A stretch of 64,000 nt of DNA from CADCWK01 sp965218235 (GCA_965218235.1 OZ244596.1:1736001-1800000), one strand, 5' to 3'; positions 1 to 8,389 are shown, numbered from the stretch's first letter. Notes: a model not told the origin generated them from the sequence alone. A program made the numbers and translations.

Positions 1-136
1 CGACGATGACGTAGTTGCGGTAGCTGCCGGCGACCTGGCCGAAGCGGGCGTTGTCGACGCCGTAGACGGTCGCGCCGATGACGATGTCGCGGCTGGCCGG
101 GGTGTCGACGCGACGCTGCGGGGTGGGCTGGGTCAT
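1..136 (-). CDS. PRC-barrel/DUF2171-like protein, 5' part only
   Basis: Reading leftward from ATG at 136 gives 45 residues (MTQPTPQRRVDTP...) that run off the window edge. The segment GATVYGVDNARFGQVAG followed by YRNYVIV has the pattern of a PRC-barrel or DUF2171 fold, where a short strand, 'D..G.VG.V' and a hydrophobic Y-V-V strand recur. GAGGACC upstream of the ATG can serve as ribosome binding site. Such small proteins are usually stress-associated or cytoplasmic; the role here cannot be set from this fragment. Confidence 0.4.
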   Translation of the reverse strand, partial: MTQPTPQRRVDTPASRDIVIGATVYGVDNARFGQVAGSYRNYVIV

Positions 137-421
137 GGGACTGGTCCTCTCGGGTCGATGGACGTTAGTGGGCGGAACCGGCGACCGGTCAGGCGACCGG
201 TCAGTGGAGAAGGCGGGCGAAAGGACGACTGACCGGGTCCGCGGTACTTGCTGGCGGCATCTTTCGCATCATCCGGTCCGGCGTTCGCCGACCAGATGAC
301 GAGTCGAGCGCGCTCCTGAACCTACGCCGTCACTGGTTGGTCTGGTTGCATCCCCACCGACCCAGCGACGGCTCGCGAGTTCCAGCCTGCGATGGTCCAG
401 TCGCCGGCCCGGGAGCGATAC

Positions 422-434
422 ACTGTGCCACAGT
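422..434. promoter_or_regulatory. Perfect hyphenated palindrome upstream of padR-like gene
   Basis: ACTGTG-C-CACAGT has 6-bp arms and lies about 60 bp before the PadR start, in the divergent promoter region shared with the gene at 1-136. PadR proteins are dimers that bind dyads, often in their own promoter, so this is a candidate operator. The assignment is inference from position and symmetry only. Confidence 0.3.
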
Positions 435-496
435 CCCACGAGGACAGGACACGCATCCGTTGCCTGAGCGGGTGGCGAGCGGGGAGGACTGGGCGC

Positions 497-1075
497 ATGG
501 CGCGAGAGACCGGCAGGACCCGCAGCCCACGGACCCGTCCCGGCCGGGCATCGATGCCGGCCGAGCACGCCGTCCTCGCCCTGCTCGCCGCCGGCGGTGG
601 GATGGGCCATGGCTACGACCTCGCCCGCCAGTTCCAGGCTGGCCAACCCCTCGGCGAGGTGCTGCGGCTGGAGCCGAGCATGCTCTACCACCATCTGAAG
701 AAGCTGGAGCGCAACGGTTGGGTGACGACCGAGGTCGAGCCGCAGGGCAACCGCCCGCCGCGGCAGGTCCACACCCTGACCGCGGCCGGCCGAGCCGAGG
801 TCGACGGCTGGTTGGCCGAGCCGGTCGAGCGGACCCGTGAGATCCGGCTGGACTTCCTCATCAAGCTCTACTTCGCTCGCCGCCTCGTCCCGGAATCCGC
901 CCCGGCCCTGATCGACCGGCAGCGGACGATCCTGACCGGCGCCCTGACCCGACTCCGTAACCAGATCGCGACTGGCACAGACGGCGAGGACGCGGCGTTC
1001 GCCCGCGATGTCCTCGCCCTTCGTCAGCTGCAAACCCGGGCCGCTATCGACTGGCTCGACGAACTCGACAGCTGA
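497..1075 (+). CDS. PadR family transcriptional regulator
   Basis: A 192-aa protein with the PadR winged helix: AEHAVLALLAAGGGMGHGYDL (helix 1-2), then 'LEPSMLYHHLKKLERNGWV' recognition helix and 'PPRQVHTLTAAGRAEVDGWL' wing, followed by a C-terminal helical dimerisation domain containing 'REIRLDFLIKLYFA'. The ATG at 497 is chosen because GGGGAGGA lies 8 bases upstream; an in-frame ATG at 392 lacks such a site. PadR regulators repress efflux, phenolic-acid or envelope genes. The nearest divergent gene (1-136) is a plausible target, but this is inference. Confidence 0.85.
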   Translation: MARETGRTRSPRTRPGRASMPAEHAVLALLAAGGGMGHGYDLARQFQAGQPLGEVLRLEPSMLYHHLKKLERNGWVTTEVEPQGNRPPRQVHTLTAAGRAEVDGWLAEPVERTREIRLDFLIKLYFARRLVPESAPALIDRQRTILTGALTRLRNQIATGTDGEDAAFARDVLALRQLQTRAAIDWLDELDS

Positions 1076-1089
1076 CGATCAGCCTCTCG

Positions 1090-2160
1090 CTAGCCGTTTA
1101 CCGAGGGGCGGAAGTCATCGACAAGCCAACGGCCATCCTGCTGTGCGAAGACAACATAGCCGTTCCCGGGGTGTGGGGAGGTCTCGTCGAACAGGTACTC
1201 GAGCTCAATCGTCAGGTAGCCAGCGACCCGGCCATCCGGAAGCGTACGAACTTCTGTCATCTCATACGAATGCAGACGTCGATATGAGACCGTTGTGGCG
1301 ATTCCTTCTGCCTGCTGCGACCACAGCTGGAGCAGCCTCTCGCCGTCCACTCGCTCACCTCCGTTCTTGTCCTTGTAGATAAACGCCCTGACGATACCGC
1401 CGTCAGTACTCAGGGCAGCCTGCCGGTCCAGAGATTCATGACAACCAAGCAACTTGACCAGAACCGCGTCCAGCTCTTTCAGAACCGCCTCGACCGGCAC
1501 CGGTCCATCCGGGAGGGGCAATGCGAGGGGTTGCGTGCTGATCAGGTCGTCTGCGCCAGGGAGGAAGTAGTGGCGCTCCAACAGCCCCATGATCTGTTCG
1601 TAGGGAAGAGGATCGATCGTGCAGTGCTCGGAATCCAGCCGAGGATCAACGGGCGCGCGCTCGACCGGCAGCGCCGACGGTGTGCCGCCCGCGACGCCGG
1701 CCAGCGTCGGGGCGGTGTCGTCGGGAGCCTGTCCACCCGGCATGGTCAGATACAGGCCCGCCCCGGCCGCCGTGACGAGCAGCACGAGCGTGAGGGTGGC
1801 GACGAGGCCCATCGAGCGGCCACCCCATCGTCGCAAGCGGGTCGGCGCGGGCTGCCGGCCGGAGGACCCGGGGACCGTGACTCTCCGACTAGGAAATGGG
1901 ACGATCGTTGGCCTGACTGGCGCGAATAACGGTGCTTGGGTTCGCATGAGGTCCTCCCAGCGTTGCGTCCTGCCGGCGCGCGAGATATCGGCGGCCACGG
2001 ATTGGTCGCCCACGCCATGGACGTGGCGGACGGTCGCGGCCAGGGTCTGATCGAGGTCGATCGGCGGCTCCGGGTCGCCATGGGCGAGGCGGTCCAGCCA
2101 GGCATCGAGGCGGTCGGCCTGCCGGGCATCGCCGGGTGGGAGCGGCGGCTGGCTGGTCAT
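1090..2160 (-). CDS. Membrane-anchored anti-sigma-like protein
   Basis: 356 aa. An N-terminal cytoplasmic part of about 115 residues (including 'RLDAWLDRLAHGDPEPPIDL') is followed by one transmembrane helix (SMGLVATLTLVLLVTAAGAG, about residues 115-137) and an extracytoplasmic domain with two Cys, ending in an NTF2-like strand pattern ('YLTIELEYLFDET...GRWLVDDFRPSV'). Its start overlaps the stop of the ECF sigma factor by 4 bp (ATGA), so the two are co-translated. That topology and pairing fit an anti-sigma factor. There is no visible zinc-finger HxxxCxxC motif, so it would be a non-ZAS type. What the outer domain senses is unknown. Confidence 0.6.
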   Translation of the reverse strand: MTSQPPLPPGDARQADRLDAWLDRLAHGDPEPPIDLDQTLAATVRHVHGVGDQSVAADISRAGRTQRWEDLMRTQAPLFAPVRPTIVPFPSRRVTVPGSSGRQPAPTRLRRWGGRSMGLVATLTLVLLVTAAGAGLYLTMPGGQAPDDTAPTLAGVAGGTPSALPVERAPVDPRLDSEHCTIDPLPYEQIMGLLERHYFLPGADDLISTQPLALPLPDGPVPVEAVLKELDAVLVKLLGCHESLDRQAALSTDGGIVRAFIYKDKNGGERVDGERLLQLWSQQAEGIATTVSYRRLHSYEMTEVRTLPDGRVAGYLTIELEYLFDETSPHPGNGYVVFAQQDGRWLVDDFRPSVNG

Positions 2161-2753
2161 CGGACGTCTCCCTCCGGGTCGATGTCCCGCAGCAGCGTGC
2201 GGAGCCGGGCGTAGGCGCGGAACTGGAGGCTCTTGACGGCGCCGAGGGACAGGCCGAGCGCCGCCGCGACCTCCGGCCCGGTCAGCCCGGCGACCCGCAG
2301 CTCGACGACGTTGCGCTGGTCGTTCGTCAGTCGGGCGAGCTCCTCGGTCAGTCGGCGGCGCTGGTCGCTGGCGACGGCGCGGTCCTCCGGCGAGGGTTGC
2401 CGGTCGGCGATCGGCCCGGCGGCGTCGATGTCGTCGTGGAAGCGGCGCCGCCTGGTCGCGTCGATGACGACGTTGTGGGCGATCGCGAACAGCCAGGCTC
2501 GGAACGAGCCGCCCTGGAACCGGTGAAGGGCCGTCATCGCCCGAGTGAAGGTCAGGCTGGTCGCGTCGCCGGCCGCCTCGCGGTGGCCGAGCCGCCGCAG
2601 GCAGTAGCCGTAGATGGCGTCGTGGTAGCGGTCGTAGAGCGGCGCGAAGGCGGCGAGGTCGGACCGCGCGGCCCGGACGAACGCCTCGTCGGCCGACAGG
2701 TCCGTTGGGGATACCGCGTCGTCGGGGCCGTCCTCAACCATCCGGGCGGTCAC
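2157..2753 (-). CDS. ECF RNA polymerase sigma factor
   Basis: 198 aa from a GTG at 2753 preceded by GGGGGAGG; longer upstream starts lack a site. Region 2 is visible as 'FAPLYDRYHDAIYGYCLRRL...FTRAMTALHRFQGGSFRAWLFAIAHNVVIDATRRRR' and region 4 as 'LARLTNDQRNVVELRVAGLTGPEVAAALGLSLGAVKSLQFRAYARLR'. It directs RNA polymerase to a stress regulon. Translational coupling with the membrane protein at 1090-2160 indicates control by sequestration. The regulon is not visible here. Confidence 0.9.
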   Translation of the reverse strand: MTARMVEDGPDDAVSPTDLSADEAFVRAARSDLAAFAPLYDRYHDAIYGYCLRRLGHREAAGDATSLTFTRAMTALHRFQGGSFRAWLFAIAHNVVIDATRRRRFHDDIDAAGPIADRQPSPEDRAVASDQRRRLTEELARLTNDQRNVVELRVAGLTGPEVAAALGLSLGAVKSLQFRAYARLRTLLRDIDPEGDVR

Positions 2754-2932
2754 GCATCCCTCCCCCGTCGATCCGGCCGCTCGCCGCCGATCCCACGTCC
2801 TGTCCTGCGGCGCTACCAGGGGAAACGCAGCGACCCGCCGAAAGGGTGCGGGCGACGACGGAAGCCGATCGGGTACTCCCCCGTTCGGGGTATCCTCAGG
2901 GAAGCATCGAACCTGCGCAGGAGGCACTCGTC

Positions 2933-3244
2933 ATGGTTACGACGACAAAGACGTTCACCACCACCGTCGCCGATGATGGCACGGTCCGAGTTCCCGCCGA
3001 TCTCGCGAAGCCCGGCGAGACGGTCACTGTCCGCGTCGATCGGCCGACCGTCGCCGATGAACCCGAGGATCAGACCGATACCGACGGACCGGTCCGGCTG
3101 ACGCGTCTGACCGCGAAGACGCCGGAACAGAAGGAGGAGTTGCTCCGGCAGATCAACGAAATCGCCGCTCGACTAGCACCTAAACTGAAAAATATGCCAG
3201 ACCACGGCGATTTCCTTTATGGCGATGACGGGATGCCGCGGTGA
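2933..3244 (+). CDS. VapB-type antitoxin (intact pair 1)
   Basis: 103 aa; ATG at 2933 with AGGAGG 8 bases upstream. The N-terminus (TFTTTVADDGTVRVP...KPGETVTVRV) is a short beta-rich DNA-binding-like segment, and a C-terminal helix (TPEQKEELLRQINEIAARLAP) is followed by a tail DFLYGDDGMPR that would contact the toxin. Two relatives at 4921 and 5268 share the same layout. The stop overlaps the GTG start of the toxin (GTGA). The N-terminal fold is inferred to be AbrB-like. Antitoxins of this kind neutralise VapC and autoregulate. Confidence 0.7.
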   Translation: MVTTTKTFTTTVADDGTVRVPADLAKPGETVTVRVDRPTVADEPEDQTDTDGPVRLTRLTAKTPEQKEELLRQINEIAARLAPKLKNMPDHGDFLYGDDGMPR

Positions 3245-3627
3245 TCGTGGACACTTCAGCACTTGTCGCCATCGTCAAGAATGAGCCGGAAGCTGGTCGC
3301 TGTGAAGCAGAGATCGTGTCCGCCAACTCACTTCGAATGTCGGCCGCGAATCTTCTCGAGGGGTTCATGGTGGTGGACCGGATGAACGATTTCGCTGCGA
3401 TCGAGGATTTCCGATTGCTCCTGATCAAGTCAGCCATCCAGATTACGCCCGTCACTGAAGCGCACATCTCTATCGCCAGGGAAGCGTTTGCGCGTTTTGG
3501 CCGTGACCACCATCCGGCGAAGCTGAACTACGGCGACTGCTTCGCCTACGCCCTTGCCCGCGAGACCGGCGAGCCGCTCCTGTTCGCCGGGAACGACTTC
3601 GGCCAGACCGATCTCGGCATCGCCTGA
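3241..3627 (+). CDS. vapC: VapC family PIN-domain toxin
   Basis: 128 aa, GTG start overlapping the antitoxin stop. PIN-domain acidic residues are all present: D4 (MIVDTSAL), E40 (NLLEGFM), D97 (NYGDCFAYAL) and D118 (GNDFGQTD). VapC toxins are Mg-dependent ribonucleases that cleave tRNA or rRNA when freed from antitoxin. A near relative at 5564-5950 carries a nonsense codon, so this is the only intact toxin of the cluster. Confidence 0.85.
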   Translation: MIVDTSALVAIVKNEPEAGRCEAEIVSANSLRMSAANLLEGFMVVDRMNDFAAIEDFRLLLIKSAIQITPVTEAHISIAREAFARFGRDHHPAKLNYGDCFAYALARETGEPLLFAGNDFGQTDLGIA

Positions 3628-3665
3628 TCCCCGTTCCCACACCATTCCCGCAAGGATTTGGACCC

Positions 3666-4838
3666 ATGTCCGCCAGTAACGTTCGGGGCAACCACGTCTT
3701 TGCCGGACTCTCGACGACCGTCTTCGAGACGATGTCCCGGCTGGCGCGGGAGCACGACGCCATCAACCTCGGCCAGGGATTTCCGGACGACCCCGGTCCG
3801 GCCGACGTCCGCCAGCGGGCCGCCGAGGCAGTGACCGACGGCTGGAACCAGTACCCGCCGATGCTCGGGCTGCCGGAGCTCCGGTCGGCGGTCACGACCC
3901 ACTACGCCCATCACCAGGGCGTCTCGCTCGATCCGGAACGCGAGGTCCTGATTACCTCCGGCGCGACCGAGGCGATCGCCGCGGCGCTGCTCGCGCTGAT
4001 CGAGCCGGGCGACGAGGTCGTCCTGTTCCGGCCGATGTACGACGCGTATCTGCCGCTGGTCCTGCGGGCCGGCGGCGTGCCCCGCTTCGTCACGCTCCAG
4101 CCGCCGGACTGGGGCCTCACCGAAGAAGCGCTGGCGGCGGCGTTCTCGCCGAGGACGCGGGTCGTGCTGTTCAACAACCCGCTCAACCCGACCGCGACGA
4201 TGTTCGGCGACGACGATCTCGCCCTGCTCGCCCGCCGCGTCGTCGCCTCCGATGCCGTCGTCATCAGCGACGAGGTCTGGGAGCACGTCGTCTTCGACGG
4301 TCAGCCACACCGGACCCTGCTCGCGCTGCCGGAGCTGCGGGAGCGGACGATCAAGATCGGCTCGGCCGGCAAGATCTTCTCCCTGACCGGCTGGAAGGTC
4401 GGCTTCGCCTGCGCTGCCCCGCCCCTGCGGGACCTCATCGCCAGAGCCCACCAGTTCCTGACCTTCACGACGCCGCCCAACCTTCAGGCGGCCGTCGCCT
4501 ACGGCCTCGGCAAGCCGGACGACTTCTTCCACGACATGTGGACCGGCTACGCTCGCAGCCGCGACCGGCTAGCCGACGGGCTGACCCGGCTCGGCTTCCC
4601 GGTTCTGCCGAGCGCGGCGACCTGGTTCCTGAATGTCGATCTCGGGCCACTCGGCATCGAGGACGACGTCGCCTTCTGCCAGCGGCTCGTGACGGAGCAT
4701 GGCGTCGCCGCGATCCCGGTCAGCGCCTTCTACGCCGGGGAGGCCGTGAAGACGGTTGTCCGCTTCTGCTTCGCCAAGCACGACGCGACACTGGACGCGG
4801 CGCTGGGACGGCTTGCGGGCGTGCCGCTCAAGCAGTAA
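3666..4838 (+). CDS. PLP-dependent class I/II aminotransferase
   Basis: 390 aa, the usual length for a fold-type I aminotransferase. 'NNPLNPTATMF' is the substrate/PLP-phosphate region, 'VVISDEVWEHVVFDG' carries the PLP-ring Asp, and 'SAGKIFSLTGWKVGF' holds the Schiff-base Lys; the conserved Arg is near 'VVRFCFAKHD'. 'INLGQGFPDDPGP' at the N-terminus is typical of the methionine/glutamine-kynurenine aminotransferase group. It sits between VapBC loci by chance or as the anchor of that hot spot; there is no operon link to them. Exact substrate unknown. Confidence 0.85.
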   Translation: MSASNVRGNHVFAGLSTTVFETMSRLAREHDAINLGQGFPDDPGPADVRQRAAEAVTDGWNQYPPMLGLPELRSAVTTHYAHHQGVSLDPEREVLITSGATEAIAAALLALIEPGDEVVLFRPMYDAYLPLVLRAGGVPRFVTLQPPDWGLTEEALAAAFSPRTRVVLFNNPLNPTATMFGDDDLALLARRVVASDAVVISDEVWEHVVFDGQPHRTLLALPELRERTIKIGSAGKIFSLTGWKVGFACAAPPLRDLIARAHQFLTFTTPPNLQAAVAYGLGKPDDFFHDMWTGYARSRDRLADGLTRLGFPVLPSAATWFLNVDLGPLGIEDDVAFCQRLVTEHGVAAIPVSAFYAGEAVKTVVRFCFAKHDATLDAALGRLAGVPLKQ

Positions 4839-4920
4839 GAGGCTCCGCCGAGCCGTCCGGACGGGCGATCCCGGGAGCTATCATTGCGACGAACCTCAGG
4901 TAACCACTGGGGAGGTCAGC

Positions 4921-5265
4921 ATGACCATACAGACGATAACCACGATCGTCGCCGAGGACGGGACGATTCACCTGCCGGACGGCGCGGCTCGCCCTGGCGA
5001 CTCCGTCATCGTCCAGATCGAGCGGGCCGAGGATCAACGACCGACGAGCCCGGATCAGGACGAATACCTGACCGTCCTTACAGCGGATACGCCGGAGAAG
5101 AGGGAGCAACTCATGGGTGAGGTGCTCGAGATGGGACGACGGGTTCGCGCCCAACTCAGCGAGGAGGAATTGAATTTCGATTACGATGCGTGGTTGTATG
5201 ACGAGAACGGGCTACCGCATCGATCGTCGGCACGATCATCTGATCGGTATATGAAAGGAGTCTGA
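4921..5265 (+). CDS. Orphan VapB-type antitoxin with C-terminal extension
   Basis: 114 aa, ATG at 4921 after GGGGAGG. It has the family layout: TITTIVAEDGTIHLPDGAARPGD at the start, a helix 'TPEKREQLMGEVLEMGRRV', and 'DAWLYDENGLPH'. Its relatives end at 'GLPR/GMPR' and overlap a toxin; this one instead continues for about 14 residues (RSSARSSDRYMKGV) and no toxin follows. The next antitoxin begins 2 bp after its stop. The extension looks like out-of-frame remains of a deleted vapC start (see findings). Confidence 0.65.
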   Translation: MTIQTITTIVAEDGTIHLPDGAARPGDSVIVQIERAEDQRPTSPDQDEYLTVLTADTPEKREQLMGEVLEMGRRVRAQLSEEELNFDYDAWLYDENGLPHRSSARSSDRYMKGV

Positions 5266-5267
5266 CC

Positions 5268-5567
5268 ATGGAGACCTATACCACCACTGTGCAGGAGGAC
5301 GGCACGGTTCACATTCCGTCCGACGTCGCCCGACCCGGACGAACGATCGTGTTCTCCGTTCGGGATAGCGGTCCGGAACCAGGCGTCTTCGCCGACCGGA
5401 CAGTGGTTCCGGAACTCGATCGGATCACCGCCCAAACCCCGGCGCAGAAGCGCATGCTCATCGATGAGGTGCTGCGGATGGGCCGGGAGACCCGAGAGCG
5501 GCTACCGGGAGATCAACGGACAAGCGATCACGACTGGCTCTACGATGAACACGGCTTGCCTCGGTGA
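5268..5567 (+). CDS. VapB-type antitoxin (pair with broken toxin)
   Basis: 99 aa, ATG 5268 with AAAGGAG upstream. N-terminus TYTTTVQEDGTVHIPSDVARPGR matches the other two antitoxins of the cluster; the helix TPAQKRMLIDEVLRMGRETRE and tail DWLYDEHGLPR are kept. The stop overlaps a GTG that begins a VapC reading frame carrying an amber codon. With no functional cognate toxin it could still regulate, or cross-neutralise VapC at 3241-3627. Confidence 0.65.
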   Translation: METYTTTVQEDGTVHIPSDVARPGRTIVFSVRDSGPEPGVFADRTVVPELDRITAQTPAQKRMLIDEVLRMGRETRERLPGDQRTSDHDWLYDEHGLPR

Positions 5568-5950
5568 TCATCGACTCCTCGGCGCTGATCGAGATCGTCT
5601 AGGGTCAACCAGAGGCTGAGCGCTGTTTCAGTACCCTCCTCGAAGCCGACTTCGTTCGACTCTCGGCCGCAAATCTCCTCGAGGTCTATCTCGTGGCCGA
5701 CGGCCTTGATGACCCAGACGCTGGTGCCAAAGCCACACGACTGCTTCGACTCGGACGGATCACGATCGAGCCCGTGACAGAGGCGCAGGTGCTGATTGCC
5801 CGTGAAGCGTCATTGCGCTACGGACGGAATCGGCACCCGGCGAAGCTGAACTACGGCGACTGCTTCGCCTACGCCCTGGCAAAGCAGACGAGTGAGCCAT
5901 TGCTGTTCGTCGGCAACGACTTCGGCAAGACCGATATCGACGTCGCGTGA
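5564..5950 (+). pseudogene. VapC toxin interrupted by an in-frame TAG
   Basis: From GTG 5564 the frame reads VIIDSSALIEIV, then TAG at 5600-5602, and then runs on without another stop to 5950 (GQPEAERCFSTLLEAD...NYGDCFAYAL...GNDFGKTDIDVA). Apart from the amber codon the protein is full length and keeps the PIN acidic residues. At the same position the intact VapC has AAG (Lys), so one A-to-T change explains the stop. Either a recent pseudogene or a sequencing error. Confidence 0.8.
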
Positions 5951-5962
5951 TGGCTCGGCCCC

Positions 5963-6018
5963 ACCCCCCGGAGGGCCATCCTGGTTTATCCCTGCGGTCT
6001 TCGCGGATGGCGAGGGGG
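5963..6018. repeat. C-rich dispersed intergenic repeat, copy A (diverged)
   Basis: Begins with GCCCCACCCCCCGGAGGG and ends with GCGGATGGCGAGGGGG. The same two ends recur in inverted orientation at 6077-6120 and in the same orientation at 12397-12465. It lies just after the broken vapC. The C-rich and G-rich ends can pair, so it may end transcription. Confidence 0.4.
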
Positions 6019-6076
6019 TGACGTCAGGTTCGATGTCGCGATTTCGTCTGGAAGGCTTCAGATCGACCAGCATGAG

Positions 6077-6120
6077 CCCCCCTCCATCCGCAGATGGGGA
6101 GGGGTTTGGGGTGGGGTTCG
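6077..6120. terminator. Inverted-repeat terminator, C-rich repeat copy B
   Basis: CCCCCCTCCATC-CGCA-GATGGGGAGGGG forms a strong hairpin, followed by TTTGGGGTGGGG. It sits between the convergent broken vapC and the SDR gene, so it likely ends transcripts from both sides. Its reverse complement matches the repeat after tyrS (12397-12465), showing that it belongs to a dispersed family. Confidence 0.5.
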
Positions 6121-6121
6121 C

Positions 6122-6910
6122 CTAGACCCCGCGGATCGTGCCGCCATCCACCGCCAGCGACTGGCCGGTGATGAACGAGGCCGCCGGGGAGGCCATGAAG
6201 ACGACGGCGTTGGCGAACTCGTGCGGCTCGCCGACGCGCTGCATCGGGATCGCCTTCGCGTCCTCGGCGATGATCTCGTCAACGGTCATCCCGCTCGACT
6301 CGGCCCGCTTCGCTGCCATACCGATGATCCGGTCGGTCCGGGTGCTGCCGGGCAAAACATTGTTGAACCGGACGCCCCGGCCGGCGTAGTCCAGCGCCAG
6401 CGACTTCATTAGCCCCGAGACGGCCGATCGGGCCGTGTTCGACAGGATCAGGTGCGGGATCGGCTGCTTGATCGACGTCGACATGATCGCGGTGACGCTG
6501 CCCTGGCTCACCTCCAGGTGCGGCAGGCCGGCCCGGATCAGCCGCAGGGTGCTCATCAGGTTCAACTCGATCGCCCGTTCCCACGGCCCGTCCTCGGGGA
6601 AGTCCGGGAAGCGGCCTGGCGGCGGCCCACCGGCGTTGCAGACCAGCGCGTCCAGCCTGCCGCGCTCGGTGACGGTATCGCCGATCAGCTTAGCGATATC
6701 GGCCGGGCTGGTCATGTCGCCCACGATCGCCAGGACGTCGCCGCCGGTCTCGTCGGACAGCTCCTTCGCCGCCCGTTCCAGCGACGCTTCGTCCCGCCCA
6801 TTGATCGTGACGAGCGCCCCCTCCAGCAGGAACTGCCGCGCGACCGCCCGGCCGAGCCCCTTGCTCGACGCCGCGACGACCGCCACCTTGCCCGTCAACC
6901 CGAGATCCAT
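6122..6910 (-). CDS. SDR family oxidoreductase lacking the usual Tyr-Lys pair
   Basis: 262 aa from ATG 6910 (AGGA upstream; the longer frame to 6967 lacks a site). Rossmann motif AASSKGLGRAVA, 'DALVCNAGG' and the C-terminal 'GQSLAVDGG' place it in the classical FabG-like SDR group. Where the family has YxxxK, this protein reads LSNTARSAVSGLMKSLA, so Tyr is Ser and Lys is Arg. A subgroup of annotated 3-oxoacyl-ACP-reductase-like SDRs has this change. Its reaction is uncertain. No operon partner. Confidence 0.8.
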   Translation of the reverse strand: MDLGLTGKVAVVAASSKGLGRAVARQFLLEGALVTINGRDEASLERAAKELSDETGGDVLAIVGDMTSPADIAKLIGDTVTERGRLDALVCNAGGPPPGRFPDFPEDGPWERAIELNLMSTLRLIRAGLPHLEVSQGSVTAIMSTSIKQPIPHLILSNTARSAVSGLMKSLALDYAGRGVRFNNVLPGSTRTDRIIGMAAKRAESSGMTVDEIIAEDAKAIPMQRVGEPHEFANAVVFMASPAASFITGQSLAVDGGTIRGV

Positions 6911-7015
6911 CGTCCTGCTCCCGTTCCCTGAATCCACACTGGGCAAGTCGGCCCGACATTCGGGCATTGTACCGACCCCCGGCCGCTCTGGTCGCGGCGA
7001 ATCGGTCGGACCGGC

Positions 7016-8215
7016 TCACTCGGCGGGAGGCAGGGGGGGAGGTTCGTGAAGCGGGGTCCGCTCGATCGGGACGTCATGGGCCCGGCTGCTCGCGTCGACG
7101 TGCGTCATCGTCAGTGCATGCTTCAGGCGACGGCGTTCTTCGGCCCGGGCGTTCAGCCAGGCGCCGATCAGCAGGACGTGCGCGAGCAGGTAGGCCCACG
7201 TCACCAGGATCGAGACGAAGACGAACGCCGCACCGTAGCTTGAGGAGCTTGGCAGCGCCTGGTAGACGCGGACGTAGATCGGGAAGACCTGGGCCAGGAC
7301 GACGAGGCCGACCGACGCGACCAGCGCCCCGGCGAAGACATCGCGGAAGCTCTGCCGCACGGCCGGCAGGTAGCGATAGGCGATTACGAACAGCAGGAAG
7401 GCGGAGAGCAGCGAGACGGCGTAGCTGATGATCTGACCGACCGCCTTGAACAGGAACAGATCCTCCACCTGCCAGACGTCCCGCAGGTACGGCGTGACCT
7501 CGGCGTTGATGAACAGGGTCGGGATCGTGCCGGCCAGCACGGCGATCATGAGCAGGAAGCTGAAGCCGACGATGACGACGAATGCACGGATCCGGCTCCG
7601 GACGAAGGGCGAGCCGCGCAGGTCGTAGAGGCTGTTGATCGCCCGCGTCACCGTCGCGACGAACGACGTGCCGATCCAGCTGAAGCCGATCAGGCTCAGC
7701 AGCCCGAACCAGCCGACGTTCCCCCGCGAGGCCGAGGCGTCGTTGAGGGCGTCGCGGGCGTTCTGCGAGGGGAAGATCGAGATCACGGCCTTGCGGAAGG
7801 TCCGGAACAGATCGTCGTCCCGCAGCAGGAGTCCCGCGATCGCGACGACGAGCAGGAACATCGGCACAACGGCGATCAGCCCGTTGAAGGCGACGATCGC
7901 GGCGAGGTCATTGGTCCGGAGCGAGAAGTAGCGCCGGAAGGCCGAGGCGTGCCGGGTGGTGCTGTGCCAGACATAACCCAAGCCCGTGATGTGGTCGCCA
8001 TCGGCGGGCTCGGCGGCCGGGATCTCGGGAACCACAGACAGCGGCAGCCGGTGCAGACGCGACGTCGCCGGCCGGGGCGCCGGCCGGATCGGGGTCGAGG
8101 TGGTGCTCTCGGGGTCGGCGGCCTCGCGCAGCCTCGGTGGGTACAGCCAGGCGGGCCGCGTTCGGGCGCCCGGCTTCGTGATCGTTCCGCCGTCGTCCTG
8201 CGTCTGACCGACCAT
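7016..8215 (-). CDS. YihY/BrkB-family inner-membrane protein
   Basis: 399 aa. After about 95 polar, Pro/Arg-rich residues come six hydrophobic segments typical of YihY: 'IVAFNGLIAVVPMFLLVVAIAG', 'WFGLLSLIGFSWIGT', 'IRAFVVIVGFSFLLMIAVLAG', 'IISYAVSLLSAFLLFVIAYRYLP', 'GALVASVGLVVLAQVFPIYV', 'AAFVFVSILVTWAYLLAHVLLIG'. The family was once called ribonuclease BN but is an integral membrane protein of unsettled transport role. The long charged N-terminus is unusual, and the true start may be internal. Confidence 0.85.
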   Translation of the reverse strand: MVGQTQDDGGTITKPGARTRPAWLYPPRLREAADPESTTSTPIRPAPRPATSRLHRLPLSVVPEIPAAEPADGDHITGLGYVWHSTTRHASAFRRYFSLRTNDLAAIVAFNGLIAVVPMFLLVVAIAGLLLRDDDLFRTFRKAVISIFPSQNARDALNDASASRGNVGWFGLLSLIGFSWIGTSFVATVTRAINSLYDLRGSPFVRSRIRAFVVIVGFSFLLMIAVLAGTIPTLFINAEVTPYLRDVWQVEDLFLFKAVGQIISYAVSLLSAFLLFVIAYRYLPAVRQSFRDVFAGALVASVGLVVLAQVFPIYVRVYQALPSSSSYGAAFVFVSILVTWAYLLAHVLLIGAWLNARAEERRRLKHALTMTHVDASSRAHDVPIERTPLHEPPPLPPAE

Positions 8216-8389
8216 CCTCAGCCTCCCGCCCGAACACGCTGACCGGGGAGTGCGTCACGTAGAGGTGACGGTCCGGCCCATGCGACAGGCAATGATGTTG
8301 CCAATGATAGCGGTCCGCGCCGCCGACGACGGTCCCGGCGGTTGGCTGACTGGCCCGACCGATCCCGACGATGACGCCTGGAGGCCCAG

